A stretch of DNA of 22,999 nt from JABCPE02 sp963521545 (GCA_963521545.1 CAUQVP010000020.1:1-22999), one strand, 5' to 3'. Positions 13,788 to 22,456 are shown, counted from the first letter of the stretch. A program made the numbers and translations. The notes: generated from the sequence alone by a model not told the origin.

Positions 13788-16295
13788 CTAGTTGTACCCA
13801 GCTTCATTCATATCGTCATTGTTTTGATCTTGCATCTCTGGTTTTCTTTTTGTTTTGCTTTCTGTTACATTTCCACTTTTGAATCTGTAAGAGAACGAAA
13901 GCAAGAACTGTCTCGGCATCATCTGCATTTCATTATATCTCGTGAAAGTATCTGATTCTGTGTAAGTTCTCTTCTTTCTGGAGTTGAAAACATCTTGAAC
14001 GCTGAAACTGATAGTTCCTGTATTATTCCAGATATTCTTGCTGATACCGATGTTTAGAGAATAGGTGTCCTTTTTCTCTGTATTATAATCTCTATGTCCG
14101 CTGCGGAAATCTCCCTGAAGCTGTAAATTCGTAGTTTTATTGATTTTAAACGCTGAGGTAAGTTTTGCTTTTAGGTTATTTCCTTCGTTTATAATCGTAG
14201 AGTTATTATAAGTCATTTCGTTTTTGTATCGGTAAAGATTGACATTACCATACACTCTAAACCAGCTGGTAGGGCTTACGCTGTAGCTAAGGTCTAGACC
14301 ATATCTATCCTCTGTTCCTAAATTGAAAGGTCTGGAAAGGATGTACTCTGTCGGCTGTCCTGTGATAGGATGGATATAGGTCTGCTCCTCCGTGATGGAA
14401 CTGATTTCATCAGTGGTTCTTTGGTAATAGAGTGTAGGGTTGATATTCCATTTTGCTCTGGAATAATTGTAACTGAACTCAAATGAATTAACAAAAGATG
14501 GATTGAGGTCAGAATTTCCCATAAATCTATTTGGGTCGCCACTGATTCTCATCACAGGAATGATTTCCCAAGACTTAGGTCTTTTGATTCTTCTCGAATA
14601 ATTTAGCGAGAACTGGCTTTTTTCTGTGATATCATAGCTTAAGAATACAGAAGGGAAAAACTCGTTGTATTTTTTACTTTTTGTAGAAAGTCCAGTAAGG
14701 TTGTTATTAGCCTCGATATCAATATTGATATTTTCGTTTCTTACACCAAGCTGATACCCGAATTTTCCGATTTTACTCTTGAACTGAGCATAGAAAGCCA
14801 AAAGCTGTTCTGTGTAGTTATTCTTCCCTGTAACATCATCAAATGTGATGAAACTTCCTCCCGAAACCCCTTGGTAAGAGTTATTGATATCGTTATTATT
14901 ATAGTCATATCTAGCACCCGCTTCTATTTTAGAGTTTTCGCCAATAGGCAGTTCGTAGTCTAGTTTTCCTATCCAAGTTTTTCTAGAAAAATCAGCCACA
15001 TTTAGGTATTGATAAAGAGTATGAGAGGTGTTTCTATTATCAAAGATATTACCTTCCGAGTTGTTGCTTGTATTTTGGAAGCTACCACTCAGCTCTAGCA
15101 TATGCCCTTTGTTATTGAATTTATGCTCTATTCCTGCATCTACCTGTATGCTCTTATTTTCATCAAGTCCATCAGATTTTCTGTATGTGATTCCTGTGAG
15201 AGAAGAGGTATTTTGCTGAAGGTTGAAACCATCCATCAGCATTCTATTAGCAGAGAATGAAGCATTTACCGAAGTTTTATCTGAGATGCTGTAAGTGAAA
15301 CCTGTATTGAAATTGTAGTTTTTCATTTCAGGTTTATTTTCACTGCTGGTAGTCAAGCTTTCTCCCGTATTTTTATACAAAATATCTGAGTAGCTTTGGG
15401 ATTTATTTTTCATATATCCGCCGCCGCCATTCACGAACCAAGTCCATTTTCCGTAGTTCCAAGAAAGATTGGTACTTAGTCTTGTAGCTGGATTATAGCC
15501 AAGGCTTCCGTTCACTGACCCATTAAAGCCTAGCGAAGAAGTTTTTTTCAGAATGATATTGAGGATACCTGCTGTTCCCTCAGCTTCAAATTTTGAAGAA
15601 GGGTTGGTAATGATTTCTATCCTGTCAATCTGGTCGGCAGGGATACTTTTCAGCGCAGCGCTGATATCATCAGTAATTCCCAGAACAGAAGAAGGCTTCC
15701 CATTGATAAGGAATTTTACATTAGAATTTCCTCTCATAGACACGGAGCCGTCAGTCTCCACACTCACCGAAGGGACATTGTTCAGAACATCATGCAGAGT
15801 TCCTCCTTTTGAGGAGATATCCTGTCCTACATTGTAGGTTTTTTTGTCAAGTTCCACTTTATAAGGTGCAGAACTTTTCGCTGTGATGACTACTTCGGAG
15901 ATTTGTTTCTCGTTAGTATTTGATTTTGAATTGTTTGCAGTTTTACTGGTTTCTGGTTCTAGGACAATATTCCCAATATTAGCAGCGCCTTGGATTTCTA
16001 TTTCGTAGGTTTTTCTTTTGAAATTAACTGCATCGATTACGACTTGATAAGTCCCATTCGCCAAATTTAGAGCAAAACTACCGCTGTCATCTGACATTGA
16101 GGCATCACTCAGCGCAGCATTAGTTTTATTATTAAATTCTATGGAAGCATAAGGCACGACTGCACCATTTTGGTCAGTGATTTTTCCTTTAATGCTTTGT
16201 TTTTCTTGGGCGTTCATCACTACTGCCGCTCCCAAAAAGAAGGTCAAACCGATGGTTTTCTTCCCAAAAATCCTTGTTATTTCAATATGTGACAT
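13788..16295 (-). CDS. TonB-dependent-receptor-like outer membrane beta-barrel protein
   Basis: An 835-residue outer-membrane protein. The N-terminus is a signal region (IGLTFFLGAAVVMNAQ), followed by a carboxypeptidase-regulatory-like domain (about 33-110, IKGKITDQNGAVVPYASIEF). A plug domain (about 130-245) carries VEVVITAKS-like and VSMRGNSNVKFLINGKPS segments and ends with IEIITNPSSKFEAEGTAGI. The rest is a beta-barrel of alternating strands of the outer-membrane beta-barrel family often found in Bacteroidota, ending near LLSFSYRF with a polar 30-residue tail. No SusD partner is adjacent, so it is not a classic SusC. The substrate cannot be told; metal, peptide or other uptake are all possible. 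It diverges from the SpmA/SpmB-like gene over 111 bp and ends in a strong UUCG terminator. Confidence 0.88.
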   Translation of the reverse strand: MSHIEITRIFGKKTIGLTFFLGAAVVMNAQEKQSIKGKITDQNGAVVPYASIEFNNKTNAALSDASMSDDSGSFALNLANGTYQVVIDAVNFKRKTYEIEIQGAANIGNIVLEPETSKTANNSKSNTNEKQISEVVITAKSSAPYKVELDKKTYNVGQDISSKGGTLHDVLNNVPSVSVETDGSVSMRGNSNVKFLINGKPSSVLGITDDISAALKSIPADQIDRIEIITNPSSKFEAEGTAGILNIILKKTSSLGFNGSVNGSLGYNPATRLSTNLSWNYGKWTWFVNGGGGYMKNKSQSYSDILYKNTGESLTTSSENKPEMKNYNFNTGFTYSISDKTSVNASFSANRMLMDGFNLQQNTSSLTGITYRKSDGLDENKSIQVDAGIEHKFNNKGHMLELSGSFQNTSNNSEGNIFDNRNTSHTLYQYLNVADFSRKTWIGKLDYELPIGENSKIEAGARYDYNNNDINNSYQGVSGGSFITFDDVTGKNNYTEQLLAFYAQFKSKIGKFGYQLGVRNENINIDIEANNNLTGLSTKSKKYNEFFPSVFLSYDITEKSQFSLNYSRRIKRPKSWEIIPVMRISGDPNRFMGNSDLNPSFVNSFEFSYNYSRAKWNINPTLYYQRTTDEISSITEEQTYIHPITGQPTEYILSRPFNLGTEDRYGLDLSYSVSPTSWFRVYGNVNLYRYKNEMTYNNSTIINEGNNLKAKLTSAFKINKTTNLQLQGDFRSGHRDYNTEKKDTYSLNIGISKNIWNNTGTISFSVQDVFNSRKKRTYTESDTFTRYNEMQMMPRQFLLSFSYRFKSGNVTESKTKRKPEMQDQNNDDMNEAGYN

Positions 16296-16406
16296 AAAAA
16301 ACTTTTTAGTGTTAATATTCTTTTAGATGATAAAAATCATAAAAGGTTAAAAATAAAAACAATTTTTTTTTAAAATCTCTATATTTACAGCCACAAAATC
16401 AAGAAT

Positions 16407-17807
16407 ATGGTATTGAGTAGAATCTGGAGTATGTTCATCATCATCGCTATTGCGGTGGCAAGTTTCAAATATCTTTTTTCGGACAATTATAAAGCCATTT
16501 ATAATGATATGGTAGTGGGCAAAGGAGGCGATACGGTGGCTATCGCAACTAAGCCATTGGCTGATGTTCCACTTGAAATTTCTGAAAAACTAAAACAAGA
16601 AAAATTAGTAATAAAAGATAAAATCCATTATCAAAATCAAGATACTGGCAAAGTAAGAATATACAGAGTTCAGGAGGCGAGCGGTGTGATAGGCACAGCG
16701 CAGACAGCGGTGGAGATTAGTTTGGGGCTTATAGGGATTATGACTTTGTTCATGGGCTTTATGAACATTGCCGAGAGGGCAGGCGGAATCAATCTTTTGA
16801 GTCGAATCATCCAGCCGTTTTTCTCTAAACTTTTTCCAGAAGTTCCCAAAGGGCATCCTTCTTTTGGGCTTATGATGCTGAATTTCAGTGCTAATCTCTT
16901 GGGGCTGGATAATGCAGCCACGCCATTTGGACTAAAAGCCATGGACAGTCTGCAAAGCCTAAATCCAGATAAAGAAAAGGCGACCAATGCCCAGATTATG
17001 TTCCTTTGTCTGCACGCCAGCGGGCTTACGCTGATTCCTGTAAGTATCATAGCGACGAGGTCTTCTCTTAATTCTGCAACGCCTACCGATATCTTTTTGC
17101 CTACGATGATTGCTACTTTTTGTGCAACGATGGCAGCGATGATCATAGTATCTATCAGGCAGAAAATCAATCTGTTCCAGCCCGTGCTGTTAGCGTATAT
17201 TGGTGGGATTTCTGCCATTGTAGGAGCGATGGTTTTTTTCTTGGTAAAACTTAACAAAGAAGAGCTAGACGGCGTGAGTAAGCTGATTTCTAATGGACTG
17301 ATTTTGTTGATTTTCCTGCTCATCGTGCTGGGTGGAGTTTATAAAAAGATTAATATTTTTGATGCCTTTATAGATGGTGCAAAGGAGGGTTTTAATACCT
17401 GTGTGAAAATTATCCCTTATTTGGTGGGAATGCTGGTGGCTATTTCTCTTTTGAGAACCAGCGGAGTTTTTGATTTGATTATCAATGGAATGAAATGGAT
17501 GGTGGAAAGCCTAAGTATGGATACTCGTTTTGTGGATGGGCTTCCTACGGCACTGATAAAACCTCTGAGCGGCTCGGGAGCGAGGGGAATGATGATAGAC
17601 ACGATGACTACTTTCGGGGTGGATAGTTTCCCTGCTCGGTTGTCAGCGATTTTGCAGGGAAGTTCGGACACTACATTTTATGTCATCGCAGTTTATTTTG
17701 GGGCTGTGGGTGTGAAAAACACACGATATACGATTTCTTCTATGTTATTATCTGATTTAGTGGGAATTACGACATCTATCATTATGGCGTATTGGTTCTT
17801 TGGGTAA
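16407..17807 (+). CDS. Fused SpmA/SpmB-like membrane protein with two nucleoside-recognition (Gate) domains
   Basis: A 466-residue inner-membrane protein made of two homologous halves. The first half (about 85-250) resembles SpmA: FMGFMNIAERAGGINLLSRI, LNFSANLLGLDNAATPFGLKAM, LHASGLTLIPVSIIATRS. The second (about 295-466) resembles SpmB: DAFIDGAKEGFNTCVKIIPYLVGMLVA, PLSGSGARGMMIDTM, QGSSDTTFYVIAVYFGAVGV. In spore formers these are two genes; fused copies are common in Bacteroidota, which do not sporulate, so a transport or membrane role is likely but unproven. The N-terminal membrane helix is followed by a polar loop of about 60 residues. The weak -7-like TATATTTA at 16380-16387 is the only promoter hint. 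The TPR regulator gene begins 8 bp downstream, so the two may be co-transcribed. Confidence 0.88.
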   Translation: MVLSRIWSMFIIIAIAVASFKYLFSDNYKAIYNDMVVGKGGDTVAIATKPLADVPLEISEKLKQEKLVIKDKIHYQNQDTGKVRIYRVQEASGVIGTAQTAVEISLGLIGIMTLFMGFMNIAERAGGINLLSRIIQPFFSKLFPEVPKGHPSFGLMMLNFSANLLGLDNAATPFGLKAMDSLQSLNPDKEKATNAQIMFLCLHASGLTLIPVSIIATRSSLNSATPTDIFLPTMIATFCATMAAMIIVSIRQKINLFQPVLLAYIGGISAIVGAMVFFLVKLNKEELDGVSKLISNGLILLIFLLIVLGGVYKKINIFDAFIDGAKEGFNTCVKIIPYLVGMLVAISLLRTSGVFDLIINGMKWMVESLSMDTRFVDGLPTALIKPLSGSGARGMMIDTMTTFGVDSFPARLSAILQGSSDTTFYVIAVYFGAVGVKNTRYTISSMLLSDLVGITTSIIMAYWFFG

Positions 17808-17815
17808 AATGAAAA

Positions 17816-19687
17816 ATGATGAAAGGGAAGATGAAATTCATGGCTAAAAAAATAGTATTTATTTTTAGTGTTTTTTCGGTGTTTATGTTTGGTCAAGGTT
17901 CAAAAATAGACCAGATTATTACCAATGCCGAAATGCAGCGGGGAAGGCATCAGTTTGATAAAGCATACCAATCCATAAAAACAGCCGAAAAACAGGCTCG
18001 GCAGAAATCAGCAAAGGAACTGCCCAAAGTCTATTCGGAAATGGTAAAGTACCAGTTTTCGGTTTCTAATTCGGATTCAGCGAAGATTTATACAGAAAAA
18101 GCCATGGCAGAGGCGCAGAGTATCAATCATCCTGAAGCTCTTGCCTATGGATATTACACCAAAGCATATTATTATAACTATCTGGAAGTAAGGGATTTGG
18201 CTGTGGAGTTTTCTCAGAAATCATTGGATTTGGCGCAGAAACATAATTTAGACCTGCTAAAACCTCGTATATACTACATTCTCTATGGGGCTCACGTGAG
18301 TCTTGACCATACGGCTCAGGCTTATAAATACGCCATAGATGCTGTAAAATCGGCTCAAAAAGCTAAAAACTACAACCTGCTGTCCAATGCCTATTCGGCT
18401 ATGTCTACATCTATGGGGCTTCTGTACAAAGAAAATCCGAAGCCAGAATATATGGATAGTATATTGATTTACCTCAAAAAATCAGCAGAGGTCTATCATA
18501 AGCATCCTAATTTTGTGAGTCCAGAGACTTATGCCATTACCAATATCAACATTGCAGACTACTACTATCAGACCAAAGGAAGCGCAGACAGCATAAGAAA
18601 ATATACAGAAATAGCCAAGCAGACTTCCCTGAACCGAGATGCAAGTTCGTCAGTGAAAGCCAATGCAGACGGGCTTTTGGCGCAGCTAGCGATTCGTCAG
18701 GGGGATTTTAACAGGGCTGAAAAACTATTGGTGGATGCCTATTCTGATATGGAGAAGCAGTCCTCGCCAGATTACCATACTTTGGCTTCTATCTCGGAGG
18801 CGCTTTCTCAGTTGTATCAAAATAATAATAACTTTGAAAAGGCATTATTTTTCAAAAAACAAAAAGAACAATACAACGATAAAATATACGACCAAAACCA
18901 GCAGGAACAAACCCACAAGCTGGAAGCCCAATACGAAAACAAGCGTATAAAATCCGAAATAGAAGTAGTAAAAGAGAGAGAAAAAAATAGGAGAATCCAA
19001 AATTATCTCTACATCAGTTTGGCTATTATGGCTGTATTTCTGCTGATTTTGGTGCGTAGAAACTATACTAATAGAATGAAACTGCAGGCGGAAAAAGAGC
19101 TTCGCCTCCAAAAAGAAAAGCAGGAAGCTCAGGCTCAGACTTTGCACAAAGAAAAACAGCGCCGTCTGCTCTCTATCCAAAAAATAAGAGTGGAAAGAGA
19201 GTCTAAACTCCGTATTCTACTGGAACAAGAAGAGCAAGCCCGCCTAAAAGAACAGCAGGAGCTACTTCGGTTAAAAAATGACCAAATGCACAAGGAAGCC
19301 TTAGCAAACGCCCTCCAAATAGAGCGAAAAAATCAGCTTTTGGATGAAATCAGAGAGAGCATAAAAGCCAAGGAAACCGATGTAAATATAGACATGATAC
19401 TAAAACAAGAGAAGCGAATGGAGGAGGCGCTGGATCAGTCTGTGAAGGAGTTTCAGGAAATCCACCCAGAGTTTTTCAGTAAGCTGAATGCCTTGTCGGA
19501 TAACAAGCTTACGCCTCTTGACCTTAGATATTGTGCGTATATTCATTTGAAATTGTCTACCAAAGAACTCGCAACCATCTTTAATGTAGAGCCAAAAAGT
19601 ATCCGAATGACCAAATACAGAATCAAACAAAAACTGAATTTGGACAAGGAAAAAGACTTGGAAGATTTTTTACAAAACATTGTTTAA
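17816..19687 (+). CDS. TPR protein with membrane helix and C-terminal LuxR-like helix-turn-helix
   Basis: A probable membrane-bound regulator of up to 623 residues. Four in-frame ATGs lie within the first nine codons; the later ones (MKFMAKKIVFIFSVFSVFMFGQG) give the best signal peptide. Residues about 30-370 are TPR-like helical repeats, expected in the periplasm. A single membrane helix follows (about 396-413, ending in VRRN). Residues about 415-545 are a long Lys/Glu/Gln-rich coiled coil. The C-terminus (about 560-620, DLRYCAYIHLKLSTKELATIFNVEPKSI in two parts, then RIKQKLNL) is a LuxR-like DNA-binding helix-turn-helix. Similar TPR-membrane-HTH proteins are frequent in flavobacteria. The target and signal are unknown. 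It starts 8 bp after the SpmA/SpmB-like gene. Confidence 0.88.
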   Translation: MMKGKMKFMAKKIVFIFSVFSVFMFGQGSKIDQIITNAEMQRGRHQFDKAYQSIKTAEKQARQKSAKELPKVYSEMVKYQFSVSNSDSAKIYTEKAMAEAQSINHPEALAYGYYTKAYYYNYLEVRDLAVEFSQKSLDLAQKHNLDLLKPRIYYILYGAHVSLDHTAQAYKYAIDAVKSAQKAKNYNLLSNAYSAMSTSMGLLYKENPKPEYMDSILIYLKKSAEVYHKHPNFVSPETYAITNINIADYYYQTKGSADSIRKYTEIAKQTSLNRDASSSVKANADGLLAQLAIRQGDFNRAEKLLVDAYSDMEKQSSPDYHTLASISEALSQLYQNNNNFEKALFFKKQKEQYNDKIYDQNQQEQTHKLEAQYENKRIKSEIEVVKEREKNRRIQNYLYISLAIMAVFLLILVRRNYTNRMKLQAEKELRLQKEKQEAQAQTLHKEKQRRLLSIQKIRVERESKLRILLEQEEQARLKEQQELLRLKNDQMHKEALANALQIERKNQLLDEIRESIKAKETDVNIDMILKQEKRMEEALDQSVKEFQEIHPEFFSKLNALSDNKLTPLDLRYCAYIHLKLSTKELATIFNVEPKSIRMTKYRIKQKLNLDKEKDLEDFLQNIV

Positions 19688-19707
19688 ATATTGAAAATCA
19701 AAATCTT

Positions 19708-19747
19708 ACAAAGCAAGTAGACACTTTGTAGACGCTCTTTTTTTGGC
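19708..19747 (+). terminator. Weak candidate terminator after the TPR gene
   Basis: ACAAAG (19708-19713) pairs with CTTTGT (19724-19729); a T run follows, but only after AGACGCTC. The stem is short and offset from the T run, so support is poor. Confidence 0.3.
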
Positions 19748-19773
19748 AGGAGTATCATAATGTCATAATTTTA
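19742..19773 (+). promoter_or_regulatory. Putative promoter of the SPFH/zinc-ribbon unit
   Basis: TTTG at 19742-19745 and TAATTTTA at 19766-19773 (one mismatch to TAnnTTTG) are spaced by 20 nt. The box ends 18 nt before the SPFH gene ATG. Confidence 0.5.
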
Positions 19774-19791
19774 CACTACAAAAATAAAGTT

Positions 19792-20766
19792 ATGGCAGAT
19801 ACAAATTCAAAACTTCCGTTTTTAGAGATTATAGAATGGGTGGAACCAGACCCAAATTTACTAATGTGGAAAGTTCCAGACCAAGATAAAGAAATAAAAA
19901 ACGGAGCGAAACTCATCGTGCGCGAGAGCCAGACTGCACTCTTCCTGAATGAAGGTGTGGCAGCGGATGTTTTCCCAGCAGGAACGCACGAATTATCCAC
20001 TAAAAACATTCCGATTCTTTCCAAACTTAAAGGCTGGAAGTATGGTTTTGAGAGTCCATTCAAGGCTGATGTATATTATTTCTCTACCAAGCAGTTTGTA
20101 AATCTGAAATGGGGAACGCCAGCGCCTGTTCTTATGCGAGATCCGCAGTTTGGGCAGGTTCGGGTAAGGGCTTTTGGTTCGTATAATGTGCGCATCACGG
20201 ATGTAGCGAAGTTTTTCAAAGAATATGCAGGAACTTATCCGATGCTTACGGTCTTTGAGCTTGAAAACCAGTTGAGAGATTTCATCGCGCCGAAGTTCGG
20301 TGAGGTGCTTTCTAATGCAGGGCTTTCGGTTCTTGATTTGGCTGGAAATATGACTGCATTGAGCGAAAAAATCCGTCCACTTATAGAGCCTTATTTTGCT
20401 GATTTTGGGGTGGAAGTTACTCAGTTTATGGTGAGTTCTGCGACTCTCCCAGAGGAGGTTACGGAGTTCTATGACAAGGTGACTAATATGAATATGATAG
20501 GCGATATGGAGCGTTTCCAGAAATTTAATACGGCTATCGCGATAGGGAATGACCGCAGTAATATAAGTTCAGGAATACAGGAAGGCATGGCTATGGGGGC
20601 TATGATAAGTGCGATGCAGCAGCAGACACAGCAAAACCAGCCACAAAATTCGGTTCAAGATGATGCCACGGCCAAACTTCAAAAACTAAAAACGCTTTTT
20701 GAGAGTGGGCTTATAGATGAAGCCGAATATAAAGAAAAGAAAACAGAGATATTATCAAATCTTTGA
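19792..20766 (+). CDS. SPFH-domain protein with C-terminal SHOCT domain (YdjI-like)
   Basis: A 324-residue cytosolic or membrane-peripheral protein without a signal peptide or membrane helix. The N-terminal two thirds (about 25-250) form an SPFH/band-7-type domain of the group annotated as virion core protein-like or YdjI: IEWVEPDPNLLMWKVPD, LIVRESQTALFLNEG, DVFPAGTHELSTKNIPI, then RAFGSYNVRITD. A Gln/Asn-rich linker (QQQTQQNQPQNS) follows, and the last 35 residues (290-324, KLQKLKTLFESGLIDEAEY) are a SHOCT domain, thought to mediate oligomerisation. In Bacillus subtilis the related YdjI works with YdjG, a zinc-ribbon protein, and PspA in membrane-stress response. Here a zinc-ribbon gene follows after 26 bp, which supports a comparable partnership. 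The role is inferred. Confidence 0.87.
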   Translation: MADTNSKLPFLEIIEWVEPDPNLLMWKVPDQDKEIKNGAKLIVRESQTALFLNEGVAADVFPAGTHELSTKNIPILSKLKGWKYGFESPFKADVYYFSTKQFVNLKWGTPAPVLMRDPQFGQVRVRAFGSYNVRITDVAKFFKEYAGTYPMLTVFELENQLRDFIAPKFGEVLSNAGLSVLDLAGNMTALSEKIRPLIEPYFADFGVEVTQFMVSSATLPEEVTEFYDKVTNMNMIGDMERFQKFNTAIAIGNDRSNISSGIQEGMAMGAMISAMQQQTQQNQPQNSVQDDATAKLQKLKTLFESGLIDEAEYKEKKTEILSNL

Positions 20767-20792
20767 TAATCAGGCATTAAAATAATAAACCG

Positions 20793-21068
20793 ATGGAGAA
20801 TGAAAATAAATCTTCTGGAAATGCAATGTCTTTTCTGGAACGAATGAAACAAAGGTCTCAGGCTCAGAAAAAATACGGAGATGATATTTTCCAGCCGAAA
20901 GAAACTGCTGAAATTGATACGCAGGACTGCCCAAACTGTGGCGCAGGACGAGCCAAACGAGATGGTGTAACTCACTGTGCCTATTGTGGTTATGAATTTA
21001 TACAAACGACCTTGGATGATGGTATCTACATCACAAAAGAGGATAATTCTCGGAAATCCAATAAATAA
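20793..21068 (+). CDS. Small zinc-ribbon protein, partner candidate of the SPFH protein
   Basis: A 91-residue soluble protein with one zinc ribbon: CPNCG (Cys46, Cys49) and CAYCG (Cys62, Cys65) separated by 12 residues. The N-terminal 40 residues are a charged, probably helical segment (MSFLERMKQRSQAQKKYGDD), and the C-terminal 20 are polar. No membrane helix is present. It starts 26 bp after the SPFH gene with no promoter or terminator between, so the two are probably one operon, closed by two hairpins right after the stop. Zinc ribbons often serve as protein-interaction modules; with the SPFH neighbour, a scaffold or adaptor role is the simplest idea. The function is not established. Confidence 0.85.
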   Translation: MENENKSSGNAMSFLERMKQRSQAQKKYGDDIFQPKETAEIDTQDCPNCGAGRAKRDGVTHCAYCGYEFIQTTLDDGIYITKEDNSRKSNK

Positions 21069-21120
21069 AAATAGTGAAACTATTTCTTAGGGACTTTTGA
21101 ATTTTCAAAAGTCCTTTGTT
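21069..21120 (+). terminator. Tandem hairpins ending the SPFH/zinc-ribbon operon
   Basis: The first hairpin, AAATAGT-GAA-ACTATTT (21069-21085), begins right after the stop codon. The second is a perfect 10-pair stem, 21091-21100 with 21105-21114 around ATTT, followed by TTTGTTT. The second is the likely terminator. Confidence 0.85.
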
Positions 21121-21196
21121 TATTATAAAACAAAGAAGTTTCTTAAAACCAAATTAAAAAATCCGTAAATTGCACATGAAAATAAAAGAATAAGAA

Positions 21197-22147
21197 ATGA
21201 AAAGAATTTTATTAGCCTTGATGCTCTTTATAAGTGCATTGGGATTTGCACAGAGTGATAAAGAAATAGTACAAAAGTATATTATAGATAAAATAAAAGG
21301 CTACAAACCTACAGATCTAGTTCCATACTCCAAAGATGGTGAGGATTGGGCACTGATGGATGTGAAATCTAGAAAAGTACTTACAGATTATGTGTTGAAT
21401 TGGGCAAGTACTTTTAAACCAAAATTATCTATCAGTATGTATGTTAAAAGGTATATAATAGGAAGTGTCACTTCAGATTATACGATGGAGCTAGAGTCAA
21501 GAAGGGAAACTTTGCCACCAGAAATAGAGTACAGGAAATATGAAAAAATAAATAAACCTGCTTTTCAAATGGATGAAACAGGAAAAAAAACTGCTAGTAA
21601 TCCTAAATATAAATACATACTAGATATAGTATCACATAAAGGTGTATATTATGCCGTAGTTTCTAAAAAGGATAACAGCTGGACACTCATTAACGAAAAA
21701 GGAGAAGAACAGAAAGGGTTTTATTTCAAAGAAATATCAAATATTGGTTATAAAGATAAAGAAAGCGGAGAAGATGTTTTTAATGTGGAGGATTTTGATG
21801 GTAAAAAGGGTTTAATAACCATATTAGGAAAGAAAAAACTTTATGGTGAACTAATGAATAATTTTACTAAAAACGATATTGTTTTAGGGTATGTTGTTCA
21901 GAAAGATAATGATTATTCTCACGAAATTAAAAAATCAGGTGTGATAGATTTGACGACACAAGAATGGCTGATAAAACCACAGGAAAAGTATAAGATATAC
22001 GATATAATCTATACTTCATCAGAAGAATTAAAAAAAATTGATGAAACAGACAGAAGCAAAGCAACTATATATTTCTTGGCAACCGACCAAAGCGGTCAGC
22101 GTTTCGTTTTAGATATAAAAGGAAATCCTATTTTGCCGAAGGAATAA
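21197..22147 (+). CDS. Secreted protein with WG-like repeats, function unknown
   Basis: A 316-residue exported protein. MKRILLALMLFISALGFAQ is a Sec signal peptide. The mature part contains several strand-turn units resembling WG/KWG-type repeats: DGEDWALMDVKSRKVL, DNSWTLINEKGEEQKGF, KKGLITILGKKKLYGEL, KKSGVIDLTTQEWLIKP and the closing QRFVLDIKGNPILPKE. The match is by eye, and the units are spaced irregularly. No catalytic motif was recognised. It is probably periplasmic or surface exposed. It stands alone: a terminator lies upstream, and the stretch downstream has no gene on the same strand for about 820 bp. A TAAATTGC near 21166 is a poor promoter candidate. Confidence 0.8.
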   Translation: MKRILLALMLFISALGFAQSDKEIVQKYIIDKIKGYKPTDLVPYSKDGEDWALMDVKSRKVLTDYVLNWASTFKPKLSISMYVKRYIIGSVTSDYTMELESRRETLPPEIEYRKYEKINKPAFQMDETGKKTASNPKYKYILDIVSHKGVYYAVVSKKDNSWTLINEKGEEQKGFYFKEISNIGYKDKESGEDVFNVEDFDGKKGLITILGKKKLYGELMNNFTKNDIVLGYVVQKDNDYSHEIKKSGVIDLTTQEWLIKPQEKYKIYDIIYTSSEELKKIDETDRSKATIYFLATDQSGQRFVLDIKGNPILPKE

Positions 22148-22225
22148 GTATGATTTTTCTGCAAAAATTGAAACTACTTTTATAATCTATTTTAAATAAA
22201 GAAGATACAGGAATTACAAGAAGAT

Positions 22226-22241
22226 TAGGTAATGATTTAGT
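22226..22241 (+). repeat. 16-bp direct repeat, copy 1
   Basis: TAGGTAATGATTTAGT, identical to 22358-22373, 132 bp apart. Confidence 0.9.
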
Positions 22242-22357
22242 AATAGTTCTTATTTTATTTGATTACACCTATTTTCTCAGTAACTTCTGGGTACAAAGAA
22301 TAAACTATTTTCCTAACTTCCTTACTTACAATCAATTCTATTTTGTAAAAAACCTAA

Positions 22358-22373
22358 TAGGTAATGATTTAGT
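22358..22373 (+). repeat. 16-bp direct repeat, copy 2
   Basis: TAGGTAATGATTTAGT, identical to 22226-22241. Both copies would lie within a transcript started by the leftward promoter at 22426-22456. Confidence 0.9.
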
Positions 22374-22425
22374 TACGGAATTTAATTCATTGCTTTGCGT
22401 TTATTCCTGTGATTAACTCACGATG

Positions 22426-22456
22426 CAAAGGTACAAATATTTTCCCAATTGGCAAA
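22426..22456 (-). promoter_or_regulatory. Consensus Bacteroidota promoter reading leftward
   Basis: On the minus strand TTTG (22456-22453) is followed after exactly 19 nt by TACCTTTG (22433-22426), a perfect TTTG-N19-TAnnTTTG. Transcription would begin near 22420 and run left, where no coding gene is found. Confidence 0.7.

Noticed and set aside
13788..16295. SusC-type receptor of a polysaccharide-use locus
   Set aside because: No SusD-like lipoprotein, glycoside hydrolase or anti-sigma partner is adjacent, so only a general receptor-like barrel is called.
16670..17323. 217-codon open frame on the minus strand opposite the SpmA/SpmB-like gene
   Set aside because: Its hydrophobic character mirrors the membrane helices of the real gene, and the sense frame has clear family motifs.
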